DNA of 64,000 nucleotides from Sporosarcina sp. NCCP-2222. GTDB taxonomy: Bacteria > Bacillota > Bacilli > Bacillales_A > Planococcaceae. The notes under the pieces are model-generated. The model saw only the letters and a list, made by a program, of their open reading frames with translations, did not search any database and was not told where the DNA came from. Shown one piece after another: positions 36,958 through 45,770 of this stretch. The stretch lies in contig NZ_BQYK01000004.1 in assembly GCF_023168145.1 (NCBI RefSeq), forward strand, positions 92,372-156,371, read 5' to 3'. The translations under genes were made by a program, and so were the position numbers. Each line of letters opens with the position of its first letter. Positions within the stretch are counted from its first letter, which is position 1.

Positions 36958-37398
36958 TCACTCCACCCCTTTCGCCGGATATTTTTTCTGAGCACCGATC
37001 CACTCTTCGCCATCTTCCCAGATTTCTTTTTTCCAAATCGGAACCACTTCCTTAATGCGGTCAATGGCGTACTCATTTGCCTCATACGCAGCTTTCCGAT
37101 GCGGGGACGAAACAGCGATGACGACAGCAATATCGGAAATTTGAAGCTCCCCGATTCGGTGGGCTATCGCAACTCGAACCCCCGGCCATCTTTCCTCCAT
37201 CTCCGCCCCGATTTCTGCCATCTTCTTCTCGGCCATCGGAACATAAGCCTCGTACGATAAATACAGCGTCCGTACGCCATATGTCCATTCCCGCACATTG
37301 CCTGTGAAGACGGTCACTGCCCCAGCAGACGGATGCAGGACGTAGTCCATATATTTTTTCACATCAATCGGTTCCTCAACAATTTCAAACGGTTTCAT
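36958..37398 (-). CDS. moaE: Molybdopterin synthase catalytic subunit MoaE
   Basis: A 146-residue large subunit of molybdopterin synthase, which inserts dithiolene sulfurs into precursor Z. Family blocks GAVTVFTGNVRE, LSYEAYVPMAEKKM, AHRIGELQISDIAV and PIWKKEIWEDGEEWIG (with the catalytic lysines) are present. The ATG at 37398 has GGGGGG seven bases upstream, better than the GTG at 37404. It overlaps the end of mobB by 14 bases. Confidence 0.96.
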   Translation of the reverse strand: MKPFEIVEEPIDVKKYMDYVLHPSAGAVTVFTGNVREWTYGVRTLYLSYEAYVPMAEKKMAEIGAEMEERWPGVRVAIAHRIGELQISDIAVVIAVSSPHRKAAYEANEYAIDRIKEVVPIWKKEIWEDGEEWIGAQKKYPAKGVE

Positions 37399-37897
37399 CT
37401 GCACGCCCCCCTGCTATCCATTTGGCAAACCATTCATCAATTTCCCGTTCATTCTCCCGTGAATTAATATGGAGGCATTCCGGTTCAATTTCAGAACAGC
37501 CAATCACTAGCTGCTTCCCTTCTATATCTCGCAGGGAATCCCAATCTTCCTCGTTTCGGAGGAGAAGCACTTTTTCTCCTTGTTCCCCCTTATACCCTTC
37601 TATTAATAAAACATCTGGCTGTCCTAGGGAAACGAATGTCTTCAGCTGCCTAAAGTCAGGTTCTTCATTCCAAATGAATTGAACCGAACCTCCTCCCGCA
37701 ACGAGGGTCGCATCTGCGCCGTTAGCCAAAAATGTACCGGTATCCGTTCCTTCTTCAGACATCACAGGCTTGCCGCCATGGCCATGATGTTTCAGCACGG
37801 CGACCGTGAACCCCCGTTCCTTTAGCAAGCGCACCCATCTTGAAAGGAGTGTCGTCTTCCCGCTATTTTTATACCCGACGACATGCAATGTTTTCAT
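37385..37897 (-). CDS. mobB: Molybdopterin-guanine dinucleotide accessory GTPase MobB
   Basis: A 170-residue P-loop GTPase with Walker A GYKNSGKTT (8-16), the KHHGHGG block and the TDTGTFLANGAD segment. MobB assists MobA in guanylating the cofactor. The ATG at 37897 overlaps the moeA stop codon (ATGA), so expression is coupled to moeA. Confidence 0.94.
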   Translation of the reverse strand: MKTLHVVGYKNSGKTTLLSRWVRLLKERGFTVAVLKHHGHGGKPVMSEEGTDTGTFLANGADATLVAGGGSVQFIWNEEPDFRQLKTFVSLGQPDVLLIEGYKGEQGEKVLLLRNEEDWDSLRDIEGKQLVIGCSEIEPECLHINSRENEREIDEWFAKWIAGGRADETV

Positions 37898-39150
37898 AAT
37901 GTCCACTCGCTGATGCCTTGTTCACTTCCAAGGAGGAGGATATCGACTTCGTCTCCTGCCTCATAACCACGTGACCCATTTGGCAACACAATTAGGCAAT
38001 TCCCTCTGGCGATCGAAGAGACCGCATTGGATTTATTGAAACCTGCCGGTGAAGCGACGATTCCACCAGATGTGAATTCCCAAGTTGCCCGGATGAATCG
38101 TGTGAACGGGTTTGGCTTCGTGAAATCCTCTCCTAGCCGCGCTCGCGTCCTTGGCATATAGGGTGAGTTTCCACCCATCATGCCGAGAATGGCCGGGCGG
38201 GCGAACAGTTCAAATCCCGTAAAGCAAGCAGATGGATTGCCAGACAGCCCAAACAGCAGCTTCTTTCCTAAAACGGCTACCGTCGTAACGCTGCCTGGTC
38301 GCATCGCTACTTTATTGAACAACACTTTTGCGCCGAGCCGCTCATAAATAGCCGGTAAATAATCATAATCGCCTACCGACACGCCGCCTGTCGTCAATAG
38401 AAGATCCGTCTCCTCAATCGCCTTTACGACAAGTTCTGTGCAGGCGTCAAGATCGTCCTCCATCATGCCGTAAGAGCGATATGCGATCCCCATCCGCTCC
38501 AGCTGGGCGCGAATCATCGGTCCGTTCGAGTTGCGGATTTTCCCGGGCACGAGTTCATCCGCCACATCGAGCAGCTCCGTTCCAGTTGACAGCACCCCCG
38601 CTACCGGCTTTCTCGCCACTTCCACTTGGGCATATCCGAATGTCGCGAGCAGAGCAATCGTCCCCGGATGAATGAGGGAACCTGCCTCCACCAGCCGTTC
38701 CCCCGCTTTGACGTCTTCCCCTCTAAATGAAATATTCTCGCCGGGTTCAAATGGTTTGCGCAGCGTAAAACCGGCTTCCCCTTCCACTGTTTGCTCCAGC
38801 ATGACGACCGCGTCCGCCCCTTCCGGCAGCTGGGCTCCCGTCATGATCCGATATGCTTCCTTTTCACCAATCGGCTTGTCGCCTACATAACCCGCGCCAA
38901 TTTCGCCAATCACCCGGAAAGATTTCCGGTTATCGCCGGATGCTCCTTCAGAATCGATCGACCGGATGGCAAAACCGTCATAAGGCGATCGGTCAAAAGG
39001 CGGTACATCGTGCTTCGCCACAATCGGCTCGGCCAGTATTCTGCCATACGCGTGATCAAGCACTACCTTCTCCGTCCCAAGCGAGACAACATGTTTCATG
39101 ACTAGACGGACTGCTTCCGAAACTGGAATCGGCTTTCTCATTTCCACCAT
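37894..39150 (-). CDS. moeA: Molybdopterin molybdenumtransferase MoeA
   Basis: A 418-residue enzyme that inserts molybdate into adenylylated molybdopterin. The motifs [48 protein letters not shown] and [16 protein letters not shown] are all intact. The ATG at 39150 follows GAGGGGAGCGGG; an in-frame ATG at 39186 has no site. It is the first gene of the six-gene minus-strand series and is divergent from moaC, with 112 bases between the two start codons. Confidence 0.96.
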   Translation of the reverse strand: MVEMRKPIPVSEAVRLVMKHVVSLGTEKVVLDHAYGRILAEPIVAKHDVPPFDRSPYDGFAIRSIDSEGASGDNRKSFRVIGEIGAGYVGDKPIGEKEAYRIMTGAQLPEGADAVVMLEQTVEGEAGFTLRKPFEPGENISFRGEDVKAGERLVEAGSLIHPGTIALLATFGYAQVEVARKPVAGVLSTGTELLDVADELVPGKIRNSNGPMIRAQLERMGIAYRSYGMMEDDLDACTELVVKAIEETDLLLTTGGVSVGDYDYLPAIYERLGAKVLFNKVAMRPGSVTTVAVLGKKLLFGLSGNPSACFTGFELFARPAILGMMGGNSPYMPRTRARLGEDFTKPNPFTRFIRATWEFTSGGIVASPAGFNKSNAVSSIARGNCLIVLPNGSRGYEAGDEVDILLLGSEQGISEWTL

Positions 39151-39262
39151 GCAAACCCGCTCCCCTCTTCTGTTATACTTATACAATAAACTAGTTATCC
39201 TTGAGTTCGTAAAATTCGAACTCTCTTATACTAACAGTACTATGACGGAAGGAATGAATCCA

Positions 39263-39757
39263 TTGTCAGAACTGACGCATTTTAATGAGCAAGGCCGCGC
39301 CAAGATGGTCGACGTCTCCGACAAATCCATTACGACCCGAATTGCCGTTGCAACTTCGTCCATTGTCGTCAACGAAACAATCCACTCTCAAATTACCGAG
39401 GGAACGAATAAAAAGGGCGATGTCTTCGCCGTTGCGCAAGTTGCTGCCATCATGGCCGCCAAAAACACATCCTCCATCATTCCAATGTGCCATCCAATCG
39501 CTTTGACTGGCGTGGATGTCCGTTTTAGCTGGAATATTGACGAGACATCCCATCACTACGAAGTTCGTATTGAAGCGGAAGTCAAAACAAAAGGCGTGAC
39601 TGGCGTCGAAATGGAAGCTCTCACTGCCGCATCGGCTGCTGCACTCACCATTTACGATATGTGCAAAGCAGCCGGCAAGGACATGATTATCGGTCCAACG
39701 ATGCTGCTATCCAAAACAGGCGGCAAAAACGGCGATTACGCACGGCAACCCGATTGA
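39263..39757 (+). CDS. moaC: Cyclic pyranopterin monophosphate synthase MoaC
   Basis: A 164-residue protein that converts 3',8-cyclo-GTP to cyclic pyranopterin monophosphate. The N-terminal [17 protein letters not shown] block, [13 protein letters not shown] (active site) and [24 protein letters not shown] are diagnostic. The TTG at 39263 has GGAAGGA nine bases upstream; the ATG at 39254 is a less likely alternative, because the same site is only one or two bases from it. Alone among the moco genes it is on the plus strand, inserted between moeA and moaB. Confidence 0.95.
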   Translation: MSELTHFNEQGRAKMVDVSDKSITTRIAVATSSIVVNETIHSQITEGTNKKGDVFAVAQVAAIMAAKNTSSIIPMCHPIALTGVDVRFSWNIDETSHHYEVRIEAEVKTKGVTGVEMEALTAASAAALTIYDMCKAAGKDMIIGPTMLLSKTGGKNGDYARQPD

Positions 39758-39770
39758 AATGAGCCCCTGA

Positions 39771-40283
39771 TTAAAGCCGGTGCTTCGTCAACTCATAAAC
39801 GATGTGATGAAGCTCCGGCACAATCAATTTTTCCATCGCAAGTTTCACAGCCTTGGACGAGCCCGGCAACGCGAAAAGCGCCTTTTCTCCAATCCCGCCA
39901 GCTGTGGCGCGGCTTAACATTGCTTTCGAACCGACATCCTCTGTATAGCTCAAAAAGCGGAACAGCTCTCCAAACCCATCGATCGGCTTCGTGAAATAGG
40001 GTGTCACCGTTTCAATTGTCACATCCCGCAAACCGATCCCCGTTCCGCCGGTGATCACTATCGCCTCGATGCTCCCATCCTGAAGCCATCGATCCATGAC
40101 CGATTCAATCGAATCCCGTTCATCCGAACAGATTTGGCGCACCTGAATGAGATGGCCCGCTGCTCTCGCTAACTCTTCAATTACATCACCGCTTTTATCA
40201 TTTGCTGCGGTACGCGTATCACTGACAGTTAAGATAGCTATGCCTATCGGCTTTCGTTTATCTGTTGGCAGCACTTCCGACAA
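39771..40283 (-). CDS. moaB: Molybdenum cofactor biosynthesis protein MoaB
   Basis: A 170-residue MogA/MoaB-family protein, the molybdopterin adenylyltransferase of organisms lacking MogA. It has the LTVSDTRTAANDKSGD block and the nucleotide-binding VITGGTGIGLRDVT motif (about 76-89). The TTG start at 40283 follows AGGGGGAAGG; no ATG is available in the proper region. It is 11 bases downstream of moeB and convergent with moaC, the two stop codons lying 13 bases apart. Confidence 0.94.
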   Translation of the reverse strand: MSEVLPTDKRKPIGIAILTVSDTRTAANDKSGDVIEELARAAGHLIQVRQICSDERDSIESVMDRWLQDGSIEAIVITGGTGIGLRDVTIETVTPYFTKPIDGFGELFRFLSYTEDVGSKAMLSRATAGGIGEKALFALPGSSKAVKLAMEKLIVPELHHIVYELTKHRL

Positions 40284-40294
40284 CTTCCTTCCCC

Positions 40295-41314
40295 CTATCC
40301 AAACAATTGATGGTAGATTTGACGGCCTTTATTCAAATTCCGCAGCCCATGAATCAGCAGGCGGCCGTTTTGAAAGAGGACGCAGCGATAGCCTTCCACA
40401 TGAAATTCAGTGAAAAAGGGTGTCCGCTTATAGTCGCTCCCAATTCGCTTCGCGACGACTTCTCCATCGTCCATTGTCAGCGCCCGGCTGGTGTCCGGGA
40501 TGATTTGCACCGTTTCACGGCCGCAAAGAACGGCATAATTCGTCCCTTCTGGCTTATGTAAAGATGGGTATGTCGGCATTTCGCCGCATGTTTCACAAGT
40601 TGGACGGCGGAGACGTGAAATACCTGCTTCTACCTGCGTATTATTCCATGTATCAAAGTGTAGCAGCTTCGTCATCATGACTTCTTCATTTCCCGTCAGC
40701 CACTTCAATGCCTCCGCTGTCTGCCGTGCCGCCACCAGTTGAACGGCGGGTGCGATAATCCCCGCTGTATCGCATGTTTCATTGACGGATGGGAGGACAG
40801 GTAGCAGGCATCTGAAACAGGCGGTTTTACCTGGGATGAACGGAAATACCGTCCCTGAACTTCCGACGCAGGCACCGTGAATCCATGGGATGCCTTTCTT
40901 CCAAGCCGCGTCATTGATTAGCAGGCGAGTTTCAAAATTGTCCGTTGCATCCATGATCAAATCAGCGTCAGCAACCAATTCCTCCAACAATGGACCGTCC
41001 ACATGGTCCAGCACAACCCGGATATCGCTGTCCCGCCGTATGTCTTTCAGTCGGCGTTCTGCAGCAACGACTTTGGGCATTCCTTCATCCGCATCCTGTT
41101 CGGTGAACAATTGCTGGCGCTGCAAATTCGATCGTTCCACATAATCACGATCCGCAATCGTCAATTTCCCTATACCGGCTCGGATTAGCATTTCCGCAAT
41201 CGGAGAACCGAGCGCCCCGCAGCCGATGATGACGACATGTGCTGTGCCAATCCGTTCTTGCCCCGTTTCCCCGATCGGCTTAAAAAGCATCTGTCTTGAA
41301 TACCTGCTGTCCAT
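40295..41314 (-). CDS. moeB: Molybdopterin-synthase adenylyltransferase MoeB (ThiF family)
   Basis: A 339-residue E1-like enzyme that adenylates the MoaD C-terminus. It has the nucleotide motif GCGALGSPIAE, NLQRQQLF, the DATDNFETRLLINDA block, zinc cysteines CFRC and CETC, and a Cys in CDTAGI. It could also serve ThiS in thiamine synthesis, as some MoeB/ThiF enzymes do; the adjacent moaB argues for molybdopterin. The ATG at 41314 has AAGGGGTG seven bases upstream. A long structured leader precedes it. Confidence 0.93.
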   Translation of the reverse strand: MDSRYSRQMLFKPIGETGQERIGTAHVVIIGCGALGSPIAEMLIRAGIGKLTIADRDYVERSNLQRQQLFTEQDADEGMPKVVAAERRLKDIRRDSDIRVVLDHVDGPLLEELVADADLIMDATDNFETRLLINDAAWKKGIPWIHGACVGSSGTVFPFIPGKTACFRCLLPVLPSVNETCDTAGIIAPAVQLVAARQTAEALKWLTGNEEVMMTKLLHFDTWNNTQVEAGISRLRRPTCETCGEMPTYPSLHKPEGTNYAVLCGRETVQIIPDTSRALTMDDGEVVAKRIGSDYKRTPFFTEFHVEGYRCVLFQNGRLLIHGLRNLNKGRQIYHQLFG

Positions 41315-41341
41315 GACCACACACCCCTTCCAACAAATAAA

Positions 41342-41476
41342 CCGAGAACTTCCAATCGTATGATCGGATGCCCTCGGAACGGAAGGAAGTCATATTGACA
41401 ATAGGATATGGGGACGAGGATTAGACACCCTCTACCGCATGAATTGCCAGCATTCTTAAATTGCCTTCCCCGTTCC
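41342..41476 (-). promoter_or_regulatory. Structured 5' leader of moeB, riboswitch-like
   Basis: On the transcript GGAACGG near the 5' end (41470-41476) can pair with CCGTTCC (41376-41382), with AAGG/CCTT pairing inside it, closing a region of about 80 bases. The 3' strand of this stem shares two bases with a second hairpin (CCGAG/CTCGG with inner CCGATC/GATTGG, 41342-41377) that ends in a U-rich tail 28 bases before the start codon. The two structures are partly exclusive. It does not match the known Moco riboswitch consensus that I can recall. Confidence 0.35.
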
Positions 41477-41499
41477 GCTTTTATTCTATCTATTGATCA

Positions 41500-41810
41500 A
41501 TACACTAACTGATGATTCTATCTCTTTCAGTATAGCGTGCCGGCAGCAGAAATGCAGGGGTTCTTTTTTGACCACATTGATAAAGAGTTGATGCATTTGG
41601 GGTTAAGGAGGCGTTTGAGTATGTGAAAAGGTGGAAACAAGAGGATGAAACGGTTCCAAGGAGTAGGTACTTTTCATCTGGATAATTGCCTCTATTCATT
41701 CCATTGGCTTGTAGTAGGTAAGGATTCAGGATTTGATAAGCGAGTTGAGATAGTAAGAAAGGCAAAACAAAAGACCTCAATATGAAGAGGTCTAAGTAGT
41801 GTTAACGCCT
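41500..41810. other. Decayed intergenic sequence
   Basis: On the plus strand about 41,615-41,690 a frame reads plausibly as the end of a protein (AFEYVKRWKQEDETVPRSR) but is preceded by a frame break. Nothing here has a credible start or ribosome binding site. It is probably the remnant of a lost gene. Confidence 0.3.
41767..41793 (-). terminator. Terminator after the truncated gene fragment
   Basis: AGACCTC pairs with GAGGTCT around an eight-base loop and is followed on the minus strand by TTTTGTTTTG. Confidence 0.6.
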
Positions 41811-41990
41811 TTATTCTTCTTCAATATCTAATTGTTTATAATAGTTATCTACAATTGGATGAATATCTGGATTTGAATCGTAATAGGTATTGTCAATGTG
41901 ATTTAGAGTGAACTTAAATACTTTTTCTCCATCAGCAAGAGTAATATCATATAGCCAGCCGACACGTTCTTCTTGATTAACAAGTTTATA
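41811..41990 (-). pseudogene. C-terminal gene fragment, 59 codons
   Basis: A minus-strand frame without any start codon encodes a well-formed C-terminus (ERVGWLYDITLADGEKVFKF ... VDNYYKQLDIEEE) and ends just before an intrinsic terminator. An in-frame stop lies directly upstream. It looks like the 3' end of a gene whose 5' part has been lost. The family is not recognised. Confidence 0.5.
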
Positions 41991-42085
41991 CTACAATAAA
42001 TTCGGTTACATGCAGATATATTTTTACAAATACAGGATATTATAAGTCAAAAGGAAAACAGCTAACAAATTAAGGCCAATTGATA

Positions 42086-42610
42086 TTAAATAATAGATGT
42101 ATATACATCATTAAACAGCTGTTGCTGTTCGGGAGAACGCAGGCTAGTGAGAACCTTTGGAAACAGGAGCGTTTCCTCCTTGTTAAAATGGGCAGCCATC
42201 ATATTAAACAGTTCACCTGCATCCTTGGCAATTGCCTTTAATTCCATCAAAGACATATTATTAATGTCTTCATCGGAATACCGAAGTAAATATTCGAAAG
42301 CCGTAAAGATCATTGTATGCTCTTCCTTCAACTTCTTGATGGAGAATAAATCCCGCTCGGTTTTTGCGTTTTTTACTAGCAATGGGTAAAGAAACTCCTC
42401 CTCTTTCTCTGTATGGTTTCGAAAGGGGCCGACAAACTCCATGAACTGTCTGCGCAATGACTGAAATACTTCCCTGCCCTCTGCAGGCGTATATCTATCC
42501 CCCCGGAAGCCCAAAACAGCGGTATGCCAACTTCCCATTAATTTCGACAAAAAATTATGTTCATTTTTGAGCACGTCGATTGCCGGCAATTCATCATAGG
42601 TCGATTTCAT
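42086..42610 (-). CDS. Hemerythrin HHE-domain protein
   Basis: A 174-residue four-helix protein with the di-iron ligand pattern of bacterial hemerythrin domains: His18, His66, Glu70 (NHTEKEE), His98 (EEHTMIF), His141 and Glu145 (HFNKEE). Such proteins bind oxygen or nitric oxide, or repair iron centres. It lies 20 bases downstream of nreC in the same direction, which points to a role in the aerobic-anaerobic switch or in nitrosative stress during nitrate respiration. The ATG at 42610 is preceded by AGGAGG. Confidence 0.85.
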   Translation of the reverse strand: MKSTYDELPAIDVLKNEHNFLSKLMGSWHTAVLGFRGDRYTPAEGREVFQSLRRQFMEFVGPFRNHTEKEEEFLYPLLVKNAKTERDLFSIKKLKEEHTMIFTAFEYLLRYSDEDINNMSLMELKAIAKDAGELFNMMAAHFNKEETLLFPKVLTSLRSPEQQQLFNDVYTSII

Positions 42611-42630
42611 AACGTGTGCGGACCTCCTTT

Positions 42631-43278
42631 TCAGAAGTTCAGAAATTTCTTTTTCAGCGCATATTCGACAAGCTCCGGACGGCTTTTCAAATTCAGCTTT
42701 TCCATCATCTTGGACTTGTGCGCTTCTACTGTTTTCACCGAGATAAACAGCTTTTCCGCAATTTCTTTATTCCCATATCCTTTGGCGACGAGAGGCAGTA
42801 TTTCGATTTCCCGTCTTGAAAGGATTTTATAAGGATCAGTTTCTTCCTCTTGGGAATCCTTTTGAACAAACTGCCGCACGAGCGAAGTCGCCATGGATGG
42901 ATGGATATATGTACCGCCGTCATGCACAGTCCGGATCGCCTTGAGCAGCTCTTCATCGGGCGAATTTTTCAATACATAACCGGACGCCCCATTCTTTAAG
43001 ACATGAAATAAATACTCTTCATCATCATACATTGTCAGAATGATAATTTTTGTTTCAGGGAAATCTTCTTTGATTTTCCCAGTGGCAATCAACCCGCTTT
43101 CTCCAGGCGGCATGCTTAAATCCATCAACAGGATGTCCGGGTGATGCTTGGCCACCATTTCATACGCTTCCAGACCATCTGCCGCCGTAGCCACAACTTC
43201 CATATCCTTCTGGAAATTCAAGATATACATGAAACCGCTGCGCACGACCGCGTGATCGTCGGCTATGACAATTTTCAA
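42631..43278 (-). CDS. nreC: Response regulator NreC (NarL/LuxR family)
   Basis: A 215-residue regulator with receiver Asp53 ([13 protein letters not shown]), acidic pair D7-D8, and a LuxR/GerE HTH ([44 protein letters not shown], about 146-190). It overlaps nreB by four bases. In staphylococci NreC activates nitrate and nitrite reductase operons when oxygen is absent. Its targets are outside this window. Confidence 0.92.
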   Translation of the reverse strand: MKIVIADDHAVVRSGFMYILNFQKDMEVVATAADGLEAYEMVAKHHPDILLMDLSMPPGESGLIATGKIKEDFPETKIIILTMYDDEEYLFHVLKNGASGYVLKNSPDEELLKAIRTVHDGGTYIHPSMATSLVRQFVQKDSQEEETDPYKILSRREIEILPLVAKGYGNKEIAEKLFISVKTVEAHKSKMMEKLNLKSRPELVEYALKKKFLNF

Positions 43279-44339
43279 GCGTCATCCCTCCTCTTTACCG
43301 GCACCCGTAAGCGAATTGACGTCCCTTTTCCGACTACCGATTCTACCGTAAAATCGCCATCCACCAGTTCCGCGCGTTCCTTCATTCCAAACAGGCCAAG
43401 ACCTGTTCCTTTCGGTTCAATTTCATATAAATCAAACCCTTTGCCCTCGTCCTTCACAAACAATTGGAGTGTGTCATCCTGTTCGTGAAGCTCGACGGTG
43501 ATTTCCTCCACATCCGCATACTTCAGCGCGTTGAATACTGCTTCCTGACAGACCCGATAGAAAACGGTTTCCACTTCTCCACCGTAGCGTTCCGATTCCA
43601 GGTCGGTATCGAAGTGGATCGCCAAACCATAATTCTTCTCAATCCATTTGAAATGCGTCCGGAACGCTGCCTTCAAGCCAAGATCATCGAGCGTCGCAGG
43701 ACGGAGCTCAACGGACAAATGCCGGATATCATCCAACAGCCTCATAAGCGAGCCTTCCGTCTGTTGCAATTTCTTCAACGCTTCTTCACTGATGTTCATA
43801 TATTTCAAAACACGTAAATCGACTAGTGAACTGAGCATTTCCTGTGCCACACTATCGTGCAGTTCACGGGAAAGCCGCTTTCGTTCATTCTCCTGCGCTT
43901 TAATGACACGTTTCATCATCCGCTTCTGATTCAGTTCCTCCTGCGTTTGAAACTGGTGCGTCATATCCCGAAGCAGAAAGGCCCGGATGCCATTCTCCTG
44001 ATCTATAGTTTGAATGCTCGCCGAATACGGGATAATCCCCTTCCCTTTCGTATCAAAATACACTTGGAACGAGCTGATATCCTCATCCGGCTTTGACATA
44101 TAGCAAGAGGCACACGTCTGCAATTCATCGGCACTCATATAACCTTTGCACGTTTGGCAAATTGCCCCCGACTGGCCAGCCATCAATTGCCGATAAACAT
44201 CTTCCTCTAAAATATCTGCTGCTGCATCATTCATCCCCAGCACATTGCCGTCTCGATCGAAAAAAAAGATCGCCTCGGCTGAGTTTCCATACAGCTTCAT
44301 CAACAGCTCCGACAACTGCATTCCACTAATCCCATTCAT
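43275..44339 (-). CDS. nreB: Oxygen-sensing histidine kinase NreB
   Basis: A 354-residue cytosolic kinase. The N-terminal PAS domain has Cys61, Cys64, Cys76 and Cys79, exactly the C-x2-C-x11-C-x2-C spacing that holds the oxygen-labile [4Fe-4S] cluster of staphylococcal NreB. His161 ([11 protein letters not shown]) is in a HisKA_3 domain, and the ATPase domain has DEGKGFD and GTGLGLFGM motifs. No membrane helix is present. It overlaps nreA and nreC by four bases each, as in the classical nreABC operon. Confidence 0.95.
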   Translation of the reverse strand: MNGISGMQLSELLMKLYGNSAEAIFFFDRDGNVLGMNDAAADILEEDVYRQLMAGQSGAICQTCKGYMSADELQTCASCYMSKPDEDISSFQVYFDTKGKGIIPYSASIQTIDQENGIRAFLLRDMTHQFQTQEELNQKRMMKRVIKAQENERKRLSRELHDSVAQEMLSSLVDLRVLKYMNISEEALKKLQQTEGSLMRLLDDIRHLSVELRPATLDDLGLKAAFRTHFKWIEKNYGLAIHFDTDLESERYGGEVETVFYRVCQEAVFNALKYADVEEITVELHEQDDTLQLFVKDEGKGFDLYEIEPKGTGLGLFGMKERAELVDGDFTVESVVGKGTSIRLRVPVKRRDDA

Positions 44340-44797
44340 TCACATACCATCTCCTTGCTGTAAAAAGGACCAAATTGCGGACCCATCCATTCCTGGAATT
44401 CCCGAAAAACCTCGGCCTTCAGTCTCCCGTCTGTCCGGTAACCCGCTAACAGCACACCCCTCACCCGGTTATACTTATAAAGCGGGATGGCACCAAAACT
44501 TTTGAGTCCTTCCGCCACAACAATTGGATAATTATAGAGGTCTTCCCCGCCAAGTTCCTCATCCGCATTCGAAATGAACATCGGCTTCCCTGTTTTAAAA
44601 ACGAGCCCGGCAATTCCTTTTCCGGACTGCAAAGCGAGCCGCTGATGCCGGTCACTTTGATTCCCCGTCACATATTTCCAACGCAATTCAAACCGCCGAT
44701 CCGCCGATTGAACGAACGCTACACCCACATAATCGAAATCAAATTCGTTCTGAATCTTTTCGATTTCACGCTGGACATTAAATAGTTCCTCTTTCAT
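44336..44797 (-). CDS. nreA: Nitrate-sensing GAF protein NreA
   Basis: A 153-residue GAF-domain protein matching NreA, which binds nitrate and controls NreB phosphorylation. Family features are RFELRWKYVTGN, GKGIAGLVFKTGKPMFI and NYPIVVAEGLKSFGAIPLY. It is the first gene of the operon and its stop codon overlaps the nreB start. The ATG at 44797 has a GGAG-containing site (CAGGAGTCGTAGCC). Confidence 0.93.
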   Translation of the reverse strand: MKEELFNVQREIEKIQNEFDFDYVGVAFVQSADRRFELRWKYVTGNQSDRHQRLALQSGKGIAGLVFKTGKPMFISNADEELGGEDLYNYPIVVAEGLKSFGAIPLYKYNRVRGVLLAGYRTDGRLKAEVFREFQEWMGPQFGPFYSKEMVCE

Positions 44798-45204
44798 GGC
44801 TACGACTCCTGACGGAAAATGAGCGAAGCCGCCTCTTTTCCATATAATTAGATATGCTTTCTTTCAAGAATATAATCCCGTTCTGCATAATTCAATGAGA
44901 CACTCCACCAACTTGCTCATTTCCTGTAACGCGCACTGTTCTTTACTAAAATATCACATAATTCTTAATTAATCATACGACAGAGCTGCAAAACGCAAGT
45001 CAAGGGAATACTCTCTTCTTAATGACAAAGACAATTCTTCTACTATTCCCATCATACGGCAGAAATTCCTTTGAACCTATTAGGGAACACCCTATTTCAG
45101 AAGGTACTTTCGTCATGACAGGATGATATGTTTTCATTAAATGTTGGACTGTGGCGTTAGTCTTGTTGGAAACGGTTAAATATGTTTATTGCTTTGTGAT
45201 TGCT
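44798..45204. other. Intergenic region upstream of nreA
   Basis: About 400 AT-rich bases with no credible gene. It should contain the nreA promoter, but no clear -35/-10 pair or FNR-type palindrome stands out. Confidence 0.4.
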
Positions 45205-45412
45205 GCGAACCGCTGCCTGACGGCGACTGTTGCATTTCGCAACCGCGCGTAAACTTGCTCTAACCTCTCATATCTTGTTCGAACCACTCGTATATTCCAG
45301 AAACTGCTCGTATAATTTAGCAACCGCTCGTATCACATCGGCGAGTGCTCGTATATTCCGGCGACCGCTCGATTATTGTGCCGAACCGCTCGTATGTTTG
45401 TTGTACAACCGA
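45205..45412. repeat. Tandem array C, 20-21-bp units with core AACCGCTCGTAT
   Basis: The core CTCGTAT (one CTCGATT) starts at 45287, 45307, 45327, 45348, 45368 and 45389, with spacings 20, 20, 21, 20 and 21. More decayed units extend back to about 45205. The best units read (C/G)AACCGCTCGTAT plus seven or eight variable bases. The sequence differs from the TGGCG arrays, but the period and intergenic position are the same. Confidence 0.85.
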
Positions 45413-45463
45413 TTTTCTATTTTTGCCAAAAGCGTTTAGACGACAGCTGCGCCACGCCATCCT

Positions 45464-45658
45464 TCACCGCAACAGCATAATTACTAAGTAAACAAGAATC
45501 ACTCCAATAATTAAAACGCCGGTCGCTTTCCAACTCATTTCCCGAAGCCCCCGGCTACCTTGATCCAGACTGTCTTTTGCATTTCCGACAGGATTCCTTG
45601 CCCTCTCCTTGTGAACGAGAGTCTCTTTTTCCTCCGACTTATTTTTCTTCAACTCCAT
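45464..45658 (-). CDS. Small single-pass membrane protein, 64 residues
   Basis: A 64-residue protein with a highly charged N-terminal half (KKNKSEEKETLVHKERARN) and one C-terminal transmembrane helix (about 46-63, ATGVLIIGVILVYLVIMLL), typical of tail-anchored small membrane proteins. The ATG at 45658 is close behind AAGGGG; a TTG six bases downstream would have better spacing. It is not recognised as a named family. It lies between array C and a divergent two-component system. Confidence 0.6.
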   Translation of the reverse strand: MELKKNKSEEKETLVHKERARNPVGNAKDSLDQGSRGLREMSWKATGVLIIGVILVYLVIMLLR

Positions 45659-45770
45659 CAACCCCTTGCCGTTCTTTTCGTCTTAAACTGCTCAACTCCT
45701 TTTTTCCATGATTTACATTTCGCCAATCTATCAGCTAGGATAGAGCTATATCAGATTGCGAGGGAAGGCT

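Noticed and set aside
41342-41476. Known Moco riboswitch
   Set aside because: The leader is structured, but the conserved core sequences I know for that class are not visible, so only a generic structured leader is reported.
41505-41780. 91-codon minus-strand frame with a hydrophobic start
   Set aside because: It has no ribosome binding site, odd composition, and it covers the terminator hairpin at 41767-41793.
45205-45412. CRISPR array
   Set aside because: Repeat cores are only 7-12 bases, the whole unit is 20-21 bases, spacers would be under 14 bases, and no cas gene is present. The same applies to the arrays at 2749, 7530 and 50685.
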